From: Hofstenia miamia
Lineage: Eukaryota > Xenacoelomorpha > Acoela
Direction of reading: 5' to 3'
DNA length: 64,000 nucleotides
Assembly (NCBI GenBank): GCA_004352715.1
Contig: SCFE01000028.1
Location: 498,157 to 562,156 of the forward strand
Part shown: in pieces, positions 51,901 through 60,918 of the stretch
Layout: every line of letters starts with the position of its first letter
Position numbering within the stretch: position 1 is the first letter of the stretch
Position numbers and translations under genes: made by a program
Notes under the pieces: model-generated
Told to the model about the DNA's origin: nothing
The model's database searches: none
What the model saw: only the letters and a program-made list of their open reading frames with translations

Positions 51901-53659
51901 ATTTCAATTTCTGCATATATAATCAAATGAAATACTGCTATATAAATTTTTGAATTTATATATATATATACATGTATATAGATAGATATATATGAAAATA
52001 TGAATTATTCGTTTTATCAGAAAATANTTTTCATGTGGTTCTAATAATAAAATTTCCATTTAAAGCAAAAGAGCTTTAAACTTGTTTAATTGCTCTCCAC
52101 ACATTGTTTCATCAAGATTCCAATACAAAAATTTTAATTTCCCTCGCAAGTCGATAAATATAACAGAAAACTGATGATTATTAAGTAACTTGAGCAATTT
52201 CAGCAACAATATTAGAAAATTGATTATTGGAGTTTACATGAATATGTTATTTAAGTTTGCAACGCAATCTTAGGAATGTGATATTTTCTTCAATGCTTTT
52301 GTGCTATGTAAAACCATAACGGAATGTGATCACATGCCAAAATAGTTCGTAAAGGATTACACAGGAAAATATTCGAAATAATAATAATTATATATATATA
52401 TATATATATTTTAATTTCATTAAATATGTTTACAGGATGTTTCATTCAATCATGCGAAGAATCATAAAGTTCCAATTTAGCATTTTGGTTGCTCTATGTA
52501 TATACTTATAAAAGTGATGTTGAATTTTTTTACAAAGTAGTTTTGTGCTCATAGAACAAAGAAAACAAATTTCTCAAAAAAAATTCTGTCTCTTTGATGA
52601 ACCTACTAGGAGTCACACATGAGACATTGATATCGTCATTTAATGAAAAGCATTTACAGTGGAAATGAAATTCCACTACCTCTTGGAAAAGGTGCCAGCA
52701 AGACTTACAGTTACATAAACTTTACCCATCAAGGCAATTTTAATTCAAGTGTCACCCAAATAACATAACTTTCTCATGAAAATGAATATAATAATAGCTT
52801 TTTCAAACATCTTGAATTATTTTCACTTTCTTATTCTTCGGTAGTAATGCATTCCTAAAACTAAAAAAATTAATTTAAATTTTTTTTTAACTTCATCTTT
52901 ACAAAAATGAATGTTATTAAATACTTTTTTGTAATATAAATTCAACTAATTTCAATTAAGGAAATGTTAATATTTCAATTTCTGCATATATAATCAAATG
53001 AAATACTGCTATATAAATTTTTGAATTTATATATATATATACATGTATATAGATAGATATATATGAAAATATGAATTATTCGTTTTATCAGAAAATATCA
53101 CCTCTGCACGCAAGCTTTGCTTACTTGGCAAAAATTTTTTTCACTTATTTATTGATTTACTATGTCATAGAATGTTACATAAGTAGTAAGGCAACCTTAG
53201 AAACAACACTGGCATTTTTATTAGTTTTGGAATTGTTGCTAGGTGATTAAATTGAAATAATATTATGAAATTTAATTTAAGCTCTTCTTGAAAATTTACT
53301 GAATATGTTTTATTCATTACATATTCTAGGACTTGTGTATAAATATTGATTTTTTGCTATAAATTTCGTCCTTGATCTTAATAAGTACGTAATCAATGTC
53401 AGATCCATATTCTTGTAAAACACACTTGTGCTAATTCTTCAATAAATATTCTGTTTTCACTAGTTCAAGTGAAAATTTATGGAAACAGTATTTTAAGCTT
53501 GTTAATTACATCAATTCATTGTTCAATAGGAATTATTGTACTTAATTGGTATATTGTCAAAATCCTTATATAATTTCTCTTTTAGCAAAGATATACATTG
53601 TGGGAAAAGTTCCTTACTGCTTTAAATGTTATGGAATGCGCAAGTTTGAAAAGAAGTAA
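30391..53659 (+). CDS. LIM-domain protein gene (whole model, internal exons incomplete)
   Basis: Exons 30391-30459, 33982-34174, 44190-44291, 47864-48016 (uncertain) and 53586-53659 join in frame (phases 0, 1, 1, 1) to 196 codons plus stop. LIM domains are double zinc fingers that bind proteins, usually in cytoskeletal or nuclear complexes. LIM 1 is complete: C-x2-C, then H-x2-C-x2-C-x2-C, then C-x2-C. LIM 2 starts with CVVC and ends with HKAC, but its middle (the H-x2-C-x2-C-x2-C part) is missing. LIM 3 begins CDKC and may end in YCFKCY of the last exon, again without its middle. Both missing parts fall at phase-1 introns, so one small exon each was probably overlooked or lost. The spacing resembles animal multi-LIM proteins, but I cannot assign a family. 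Confidence 0.7.
32613..32779. other. Assembly gap inside (TA)n
   Basis: Run of N with TA repeats on both sides, in a LIM gene intron. Confidence 0.99.
33982..34174 (+). CDS. LIM gene exon 2: body of LIM 1, start of LIM 2
   Basis: Acceptor catttag and donor gtaggt bound 64 codons plus one base. The exon carries 'FHEQCFCCFKC' (H-x2-C-x2-C-x2-C), 'YCSNCF' (last zinc pair) and 'CVVCDKKI' (first pair of LIM 2). Codon use and ligand spacing are intact. Confidence 0.9.
35224..37026. mobile_element. hAT-like element, 1.8 kb, with nested LINE fragment
   Basis: Left end CAGTGGCGGATTTAAG and right end CTAGATCCGCCCCTG are inverted repeats with few mismatches. Flanks cttacta (left) and cttacca (right) are a near-perfect 7-bp duplication. 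No transposase frame was seen; the interior is taken up by the RT fragment at 35381-36300 and AT-rich DNA. It sits in the large intron of the LIM gene. Confidence 0.65.
35381..36300 (+). pseudogene. LINE reverse-transcriptase fragment, frameshifted
   Basis: The first frame (to about 35620) reads 'DPLLFCIFINNLP' and 'MFADDVKLQL', the RT motifs usually written GPLLF-INDLP and FADD. After a frameshift near 35620-35685 a second frame reads 'LYKSMIMPIICYASVCWY' and 'LESLHQRITKWI', the thumb region, and ends at TAA 36054-36056. Similarity continues to about 36300 in another frame. The 5' part (endonuclease) is absent, as is common for 5'-truncated LINEs. Confidence 0.85.
38687..38844. other. Assembly gap inside (TA)n
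   Basis: Run of N with TA repeats on both sides, in a LIM gene intron where a LIM 2 exon is expected. Confidence 0.99.
42338..42574. mobile_element. hAT-like MITE
   Basis: Left end CAGAGAGGTGTAGCCAG and right end CTGGCTACGGCTATG are imperfect inverted repeats, flanked by TGCCTA on both sides. The interior has no coding potential. Confidence 0.6.
42914..43153. other. Assembly gap inside (TA)n
   Basis: Run of N with TA repeats on both sides, in a LIM gene intron. Confidence 0.99.
44190..44291 (+). CDS. LIM gene exon: end of LIM 2, start of LIM 3
   Basis: Acceptor ttttag and donor gtaagt, phase 1 on both sides, 34 codons' worth. It encodes 'GQPCHKACY' then 'PTCDKCKKVIAIGG'. The HxxC ending followed by a new CxxC is typical of tandem LIM domains (the LIM part of DA1-like proteins has a similar H-x-x-C-Y end). 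Confidence 0.75.
44583..44777. mobile_element. hAT-like MITE, copy 2 of the 29306 family
   Basis: Ends CAGGGGCGTACGCAGG and CCGTACGCCACTG; flanks aatatagt/actatagt agree at 7 of 8 bases. It lies 291 bp after a LIM exon and is similar to the 29306 element throughout. Confidence 0.8.
46082..46151. repeat. Tandem duplication, 2 x 35 bp
   Basis: Two identical adjacent copies starting CATATTAGTGGGAATGAGAG. The surrounding 44,810-46,200 interval has other 'cactagt'-type motifs and may be a decayed element, not identified. Confidence 0.85.
47864..48016 (+). CDS. Candidate exon of the LIM gene, no zinc ligands
   Basis: An open stretch with acceptor ctgcag and donor gtaagt, phase 1 to 1, which fits the flanking exons exactly. 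The 51-codon peptide is polar and partly helical ('FLYDWMQTADQSD', 'LAVEAVFRQITQR') with no cysteine, so it is not part of a LIM finger. It may be a linker, an alternative exon or part of another gene. Confidence 0.4.
50634..53098. repeat. Tandem duplication of 1.1-1.4 kb joined at a single N
   Basis: Copy 1 is 50634-52026 and copy 2 is 52028-53098, separated by one N at 52027. Both start TTTTCATGTGGTTCTAATAA and end in ...TTTTATCAGAAAATA. The last 690 bp (from 51337 and 52417) are nearly identical with scattered substitutions and small indels. In the first part copy 1 lacks some segments present in copy 2, and copy 1 has about 440 bp (50899-51335) absent from copy 2. This pattern suits two haplotypes placed in series, though a real duplication is possible. 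Confidence 0.85.
53586..53659 (+). CDS. LIM gene terminal exon
   Basis: Acceptor ttttag, two bases completing a codon, then 23 codons and TAA. 'VPYCFKCYGMRKFEKK' looks like the last zinc pair of a LIM domain (C-x2-C followed by Tyr) and a basic tail. Phase 1 agrees with the preceding LIM exons. Confidence 0.6.
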
Positions 53660-53988
53660 AGTTTGGATCAACAGGACGAAATATTTACCATAAAAATAAT
53701 ATTTTTATATTTGTTATAATTGCGATATGTTTCAAATAATATATTGTGCAAATGATTTCATATGAAGACTTGTATTTACAAAGATTTCTTTCAAATTTTA
53801 CTATCGTAGTCTAGTTGCTTTTGACGAAAAATTAGCGCAATCATTCTCTGGCTGAATTTTCATTTCTTAACGCAACCCATATCACACTGGATTTTTAACT
53901 TGATTTACAAATCGTGTCCTGCTGATCACGTTTAGTGTTGTTATATGCAATTTTAAGTTTTTAATTTTGCTTTTGTTATTCTTTATGA

Positions 53989-53994
53989 AATAAA
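53989..53994 (+). promoter_or_regulatory. Candidate poly(A) signal AATAAA
   Basis: AATAAA about 330 bp after the LIM gene stop codon. Confidence 0.45.
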
Positions 53995-54349
53995 ATTTTA
54001 ACATTGAAGTAGCTTTTCTCTATACGTATGTGTACAATGTAGATATATATGAGCAATATCAATTCTACAGATCCTCCATTTAGATATGTATTCTCAATAA
54101 TAAGATCATACAGTTGTAAATATAGAAAATGGCTTCATAAAATTCTTAAAAATGCACAATTTAATAGATACGTGGAAAAATTCACAACTGAATCCAATAC
54201 CAATGAAAAACACCAATTATGGTAAATTTTGATGCTTAATCGTTATTCACAAACATACCTGTTGAAAAAGCAATTAACAATACACTTATTTCATTCCTCT
54301 AAGCCGTTTACTTAGATTAACGTGAGTAAATGTTAAATTCTTCTTCAAT

Positions 54350-55500
54350 AATTACGTATATGAATGGGGTCCCCATCAGAGATGGAAGTGGGGCGGGTCG
54401 ACCCATGAGGCAAGGTGAGGTGGGGCAAGTCGGATGGGTATGATGCACAATTTTTTTATTGTGGGTACCCATGGTGCAAAAGAGGGGTAAAAACACTTTT
54501 GAGTTAAGAAAAACTGAACCAAGGAATTGCCAATTTTAGAGATTGTAAAAGAAATTTTCCTACATCACAGTTCTCTATTGATAAAATTTTTATTGACTTG
54601 CAAATTTTGAAAAATCAATTACCAAGTATTTCCAACTCTTAGCGAAATTGGATTCCATTCAACAATACTAATATGATCTTTTTTGATTTTATTTGTCATC
54701 AATAGGCTTTGCAATTATCCGTGAATATATATTGTAAAAAATATTAGCTTTATAGAGTTAAAATGTGCTATTTGGCTATTTAAAATAATTTTAATATATA
54801 TAGTTATTAGATTCCTATTGACAATAATAGTAGAGATGGTATTTGAAAGGATGATTCTGCATCTTCTAGATAGTGAGGATTCAAAATATTTGGCAATGGT
54901 GGTGTGGTGCAGTTCTATAACAATTGTAATGGAACAATAATGGGGGAATAACGTATCGCAAATCGTTTTTGGAGCGAGAATTTTTTGATTTGGGCAATTT
55001 GGGGTTATAGAATATAAAGCTTAGAGCAATATGGGGCAAATGTTAATACGTGGAAATGGGGCAGAGCACAAAGTCTGTGGGGTGGGGCAGGGCAGAACAA
55101 AACTATCGACTCCACTTCCATCTATGGTCCCCATTGAGATTTGATTCATATATGCAATCCAAAGCCATTAATATACTTAAGTATGTCGATGAGATTTTTG
55201 CATTATTTGAAAATGAAAATTATATGCAATATCTAAACAATCAAGTTGAAGAACTAAAATTTACAGTTAAAATAGAAAAATGGAACATAAATTTCTTCAA
55301 CCTTACTATAAATTTATGGTTTTATTATTAAAACTGGAAGTATTATGAAAATCAAATTGTATACAAAACAAACAGATCGGATTTAGGATTGTATATTCCT
55401 TATGAATTCAATTTGATATATAGCATCAATAATAATTTAGGTAATTTAACGAAGGCCAAACTTAAAGCAAGTATATTTGAAACTTCCATACAACAGTAAC
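54350..55500 (+). pseudogene. Penelope-like element RT fragment, interrupted
   Basis: Downstream of the MITE the + strand reads 'ILKYVDEIFALFENEN', then 'LNNQVEELKFTVKIEK' and 'TKAKLKASIF', following the Penelope-like pattern YVDD-I-F-LF, N-x-x-I-x-F-T-x-E and 'GLYIP'. The YVDD box is altered to YVDE, and a stop follows at 55329-55331. Across the MITE, the bases up to 54376 join those after 55134 to make 'MGSPL', the conserved turn before YVDD, so the insertion split this motif. Inactive. Confidence 0.75.
54377..55126. mobile_element. hAT-like MITE, 750 bp, with exact target duplication
   Basis: Ends CAGAGATGGAAGTGG and CCACTTCCATCTATG match at 14 of 15 positions as inverted repeats. The 8-bp target duplication GTCCCCAT is exact (54369-54376 and 55127-55134). 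The interior is non-coding with GGGGC-rich ends. It has landed in a Penelope-like RT (see 55135). Confidence 0.9.
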
Positions 55501-56347
55501 AAAGTGAACTTTTCCAATCAAGAATGAGAAAATAACACTAATTTTAACATCATCACAAAGTTAAATTATGTTGAGAAACAAAGATCTTACAGCAAATTGC
55601 TGTCTTCTTAACTTGCATGCAAATATACAATATACTGTACATGTGAAAATTGTCAACAAAATTACATCTTAGGTACACGCAAACACCTTCAGATAATTTA
55701 ATTCGAAATTTACCAACATCAAAGTCAAATTTAAAAAGGATTTGAAGTATTATTAAAAATCTAACTATCCAATAATTGCTATATATCAAGAAAGAAACCA
55801 GGTCAAAGGTACTGAATAAGCAAAAGAATTGTTATAACTCCCATATCGGGTAGCATAATTATATTCCCATGTAAACGAGTGCGTCAGTAACTTTAAAAGT
55901 ACACTAAGCACTAAAACGCATCTTTAAAGTCTTTGCAAGTCGTCGATTTCTTTAAATGTTCTTAAAGATGTGCGTTCTAAGATAATAACGCAATGTTTTA
56001 GGATATGAAAGATACGATTTTCTATTGAAGAACTTATATTAAAACATGTTATTATTAAAAATTTTATTGTTTTATTAATTAAATGCGATATTACTATTAA
56101 ACTTTAAGCATTTTCATGATAAAATTCAAAATAGTTTCCATTCTGCAATATTCACAAGAATAGCTTTACTAAACATTAACTCTGCAAGTGCGTATAAATC
56201 TTACAAAGTGTGTGCATATTGGCGGTTAAAGAAAATTTCGTATAATTGTAACCCTAGTATCTCGACTCGATTAGAGTTCCAACTCGACTCCAGCATAAAG
56301 AAAAGTCAACTTTCAAGGGCCTAACATATATATATATATATATATAT

Positions 56348-56432
56348 NNNNNNNNNNNNNNNNNNNNNNNNNNNNNNNNNNNNNNNNNNNNNNNNNNNNN
56401 NNNNNNNNNNNNNNNNNNNNNNNNNNNNNNNN
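56348..56432. other. Assembly gap inside (TA)n
   Basis: Run of N with TA repeats on both sides. Confidence 0.99.
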
Positions 56433-56665
56433 ATATATATATATATATATATATGTACCGTAAATATATTATGCGCATAGCATTTCAGAATAATCGAAAA
56501 ACATATTTAAATTAATCTTCAAAGGTGATAGAAACTAACTTATGTATAGGTATGACTTAATCCAGAAAAGAGTCAAAGCAAATTTATTGCTTAAATGTAT
56601 ATAAAAACTAACACATGACAAAAATATTTACAAAACCAATTAAATATGTAATATTAATTAAAGTT

Positions 56666-57160
56666 TTAAAAGTAATTTGACCATGCGTTAAGTTTATTAT
56701 CTATGCCCAATAATGTTTGCCTACTTAATAGAAATTGTTTTATTTTTTTCTTGAAGTGTTTATAGTTTTTCTCACATTTTATATCAATACTTAAATCATT
56801 CCATAAGATTGAACATTTAAAAGAAAATGAGTCTTGACGATTATTGATACTAAAAAGTGTTTTACTTCTTTTATTAATTATAATGAAATTGTTGAGAAAA
56901 CTTAGAGAACTTAATTCATGAATAAATTTATGAATCATACATAAAGATTGAAACTCAATAAAGTAACTCTGGGCCAAGATATCATATGATGATCTTAATT
57001 GCGCTATGGATTCATGTTTTTCAATATAATTTAGTGTTCTAAATGCCCAATTAAACATTTTTGCTAGTGATGAACGTTTTTGCGATGTGAGAGTTTGAAA
57101 AACAAATGCACAGTAATTTAATTGATTTAAGATCTAACACAAGGCTGGTTCAAATATAGG
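56666..57160 (-). pseudogene. LINE C-terminal fragment
   Basis: A 130-codon minus-strand frame with 'SILWNDLSIDIK' and 'NYKHFKKKIKQFLL', the WN-x-L-P / FKKKLK-type ending that follows the RT in many non-LTR retrotransposons. No RT core is attached, so it is a remnant. Confidence 0.6.
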
Positions 57161-58387
57161 AATTCTTAGTAGGGGTGCATTCCTATATCAAACTTTAACA
57201 AATAATTAAAGTAAATGAATTATGTATGCATTTACCTGCTCAAAATTAGTTTTTAAATATTGTTTATGTTTGTAGCTAGTTCTATCTAGATCAGTAATAT
57301 TTTCAACTTAATTGCTATAAAGTGTGATGGTGATATTTGGTGTGAAAATTTTCAAACACTCATAAATAAGTGATATGAATAAGCATGTAATCACAATGGC
57401 ATCTGAACTTTGAAAGATATTTTTACAACTGGGATTACTGTGCATATCAAAACATAGTAAAGGAAAAGACTTGACTAATAAGTCAAAATGAAATTTAGAT
57501 TAAAAATCCCATTGAAAGTTAAAAAACACAATGAATCAAGTTCTACAGCAATAAATTATTTATTGTTCACTTGCAGCATGTTTCGGCACAAATCGGTGCC
57601 ATTATTTAAAAGAATAAATAATAAACGCATATAACATGATCAGGTTAATGCATTTGGGTATTTAATCATATTTTTTGAAATTCGAGCTGATTTTTATAAA
57701 CGTAAATGAGATTTTTATGCTTTGAAACAAAACGTGTGCGTGGGAAAATAATAAACGGAAATTGATTTATGTGATAAAATATATGTATATTTGAATCTCA
57801 GCAATTATTAATTGGTTTTCCATGGCTTGGCCTTATCCTTTGTACACCTATGAATTAATAAACCTAAAATGTATGTGCTAAAGTAAAACCGCAACAAAAG
57901 GGATTAGGGGATCAACAACAACTTATAAAATATGAAGCTATTTTAACAATATTTTAACGTGTTTTGCAAATATAGCGCTACTGAAAGTGGTAAGCAATTT
58001 GAGAGAACATCACAATTGAAGGATACACGAGGATTGATAGACTTTCTTGCATTTTGTTTGAATTAAGCTATTTTGTCAGTAGAATTTTTTGCAAATCAAG
58101 TGAAAAATGTGCAGATAACATGTACTATGTGTGATTTTTTTAGGAAATATTTGCTCTGGAAATATTTAAAACTCCTACATATCTTCCTCTTCTTGGCTAA
58201 GCAATAAAATCTAGGCTAGAATTTAGTTTCATTATTAGTCGTAAGCAGCTCAGGAATTTTTTGTTCAATTTTTAGAGGCTTTTTGAAAATATTTTACATT
58301 CTTGTAACTCACGAAATAATGAAGATAACCAAAATCTAAACGCACTCCACATTTATATACGCAGAAATTTGAAGTAAAATTTTTCCC

Positions 58388-58560
58388 GTTCAAATATCCG
58401 AAGTATGCATTCAATTATCCGAACTGTGCATACAATTATCTGAATTATGCAATCAATTAGCCGAAATGTGCAAGCAATTATCAGAACTGTGCATTCAATT
58501 GTCCGACTTGTGCATTCAAATATCCGAAGTGTGCATACAATTATCCAACTTGCATTTTTG
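58388..58560. repeat. 21-bp minisatellite, about 8 units
   Basis: Imperfect units of the form CAATTATCCGAACTGTGCATT repeated head to tail with 2-5 differences each. Because 21 is a multiple of three, the minus strand stays open with a 7-residue repeat (I-I-x-C-T-x-x); no other sign of a gene. Confidence 0.9.
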
Positions 58561-59281
58561 TTGCATTTAATTGAATTGCACATTTTAGTTAAATTTTTCT
58601 AAAAGACTTATCAAGTAGCCTTCGTATCTCAAATGTACACATCTGTGTAGATGTACACATGTCTTTTTGCATGATTGTAGATTTTGTTTTTAAAGTAGAA
58701 TAATTGTCTTATTTAAAGCACGATCGGAAATGGCACATTGTGTCACCTACCTTTTCCTATTTGGCGCCTATTTTATTTTGAGAGCTATTTCTTTTATTAA
58801 CCATCTAGTAGATAATTAATTTTACCAAATTGATGAAGTAATATTGACCAAATGGTAACATAATGAAATATCCGAAGAAATGTACGAGCCCCTGAAAGTA
58901 GGGACTTGTAGGCATACGTTTTTGGCGACTGAGCCCCAATGTCTCTAATGTAAGAATAGCTCGGTAGTGCCCATCTGCAAAACTTCTGGCTCGCCCTAAG
59001 CATTCATACACATCTACATAAATGTTGATCTCAGCAGTATCATTTGAAAAAACACAAGACAGTATAAGCAAAGATTTGTGAAATACAAGAGTGGCTTAAT
59101 CAAAGTCAGACATGAAAAAAAACCTTTTATTCATTAGAAACAAAGAAATTGAAACAGCTTTTTTTACCAAAACTTTGAAATACAATTATTGGAATTTGAT
59201 GTAGATTAATTAGAATTTGAATTTGTTAAATTAGAAATTTAGTTAGATTAATTTGAAGGTAAAAATGTGCAGTGATACTTA

Positions 59282-60765
59282 GAATAAGGGATTCCATCAT
59301 TTAATTGAGAAAGTCCATTGAATTTATAAAAACTTACTAAGCAATTCATATGACGATATGATTATAGTTTTCATAGTATCCCCTTGCTATGGACACACTC
59401 CAAATGAGATCTAGGTATATGGTCAGTCAGAAATTAGTTATTGAGTATTTGATCGTTATTGATGCATGTACAAAGCAAAGAGGATTGTGAGGAAACAGAA
59501 GCTAAAAAGGCATTTATGGTTTTGTGATTAACGTTATTACGTATATGAGGTAAGGTACTAACAACGGTATGGTGAGGTGAGGTGAGGTGAGGTGGAAATA
59601 AATAAGTGCGAAACGGTATATTTAAACTCTTGTTGTTACTTTAAATGTTATTATCGATTAATTGTTGGACGTCCGCGGAGGCCACACTGCTGTTATGTTA
59701 TCCAAGTACTGTTGTATCATTGGAATTGAGTCAGCATCGAAGAGTTGTTAGTGTCGTTATCTAAATTACATTAAAATTAGCTTTTAGTTATAGAAACCTA
59801 AATAATAGTTTGCAACCGTTGATATCTTTTGCACGCATTAGTCCCATACCGTAGGTCTACATATATAATAGGGGCCATCTGCAAGGCCACACAAATATTA
59901 CAGTTCATTATCAATCTTGAAGCAGATGTACAATTGTGTTCAAAGTTATTCGTGAGAGAAGATAGATTAAAGATGAAAAAGGTTTTAATTTTCATGCACA
60001 GCCCAAACCAAAGAGAGCTAGGACTAACCCAGACCAAAGCAAGGAATGAGCCCAGCAAAGCCAAGATACAATATCTAGCTAACACATTTTAGTAAAGATC
60101 TTTATTTAAGTTTTAAAAAGATAAAATTCAATAAACAAGTAAAAATCATACATATCAAAGGTTTGTCAGATAAAATATACTCACAATTTACAACCATTTT
60201 AGTGAAAATCCAAGCCTAGCTCAAGAACAGTGCCCTCAACCGCAACCCATTGATACCAAGATTCACTTATATTTCTGGAATATATATGGGAAAGAAAAAT
60301 CGTGCTTCATGAAAATATTTTGATTATGCAGATCATATATGTTCCCTCTTTTAAATCTTCATACAGGTGTCTATGCCTATCGTTGCTACAATATATAATT
60401 GATTGTGAAACTTAGCTAGGCCGTCTTCTTTAACATTTTTTAAAAATAGTATGATGTTTAGAATAAAGATTTAAGTGTTCAATGATCAAAAAATAGCAAC
60501 TTGAATAAACTCACACCAAATCCACATGAAGCTTAATAAAGTTTAAGAAAGATGAAGGGCTTAAGTAATTAGACAAAGTATATGCATGATATTTAAGTTG
60601 CACCAAGTTTCAATTTTTGAATTTGATGAAACAGAGTAAATTTTATTGCAAATTTCGTAAAAAATATGTGGGATTTGAATAAGGGATTCCATCATTGAAC
60701 TAAGAAAGTCCATTGAATTTATAAAACTTACTAAACAATTCCTATGATGATATGATTATATTTTT
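59282..60765. repeat. Dispersed direct repeat, about 90 bp, two copies
   Basis: 59282-59370 and 60674-60765 are similar along their length (both begin AATAAGGGATTCCATCAT), with roughly one difference in ten. The second copy ends about 115 bp before the TRIM-type upstream ATG. Confidence 0.75.
59570..59594. repeat. (GGTGA)n microsatellite
   Basis: About five GGTGA units. A similar short GGTCA tract lies at 37681-37700. Confidence 0.9.
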
Positions 60766-60853
60766 AATAACAATGCATTTTCATTCAATTTTAAATGCTT
60801 TAGTCATTTAATCCTTAACGTCCTGAAATTGTTTATCTTACAAACCAAACAAG

Positions 60854-60918
60854 AAAAAGTAAATATTACAAATATTACAAATGGCAAAAAAGTAAATATT
60901 ACAAATATTACAAATGGC
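60854..60918. repeat. 33-bp tandem duplication over the TRIM start codon
   Basis: Two adjacent copies of AGTAAATATTACAAATATTA... ending in ATGGCAAA. The ATG is therefore doubled at 60881 and 60914. The first opens a four-codon frame that ends at TAA 60893-60895, in the same frame as the gene. Confidence 0.85.

Larger units (their letters stand above)
53660..60853. other. Intergenic region between the LIM and TRIM-type genes
   Basis: No gene recognised beyond the transposon remnants, MITE, N gap and repeats listed. The small frames at 58797-59071 (minus) and 59798-60092 (both strands) have no family motif. Confidence 0.55.

Noticed and set aside
59798-60092. Open frames on both strands of about 90 codons
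   Set aside because: No motif, splice support or upstream signals.
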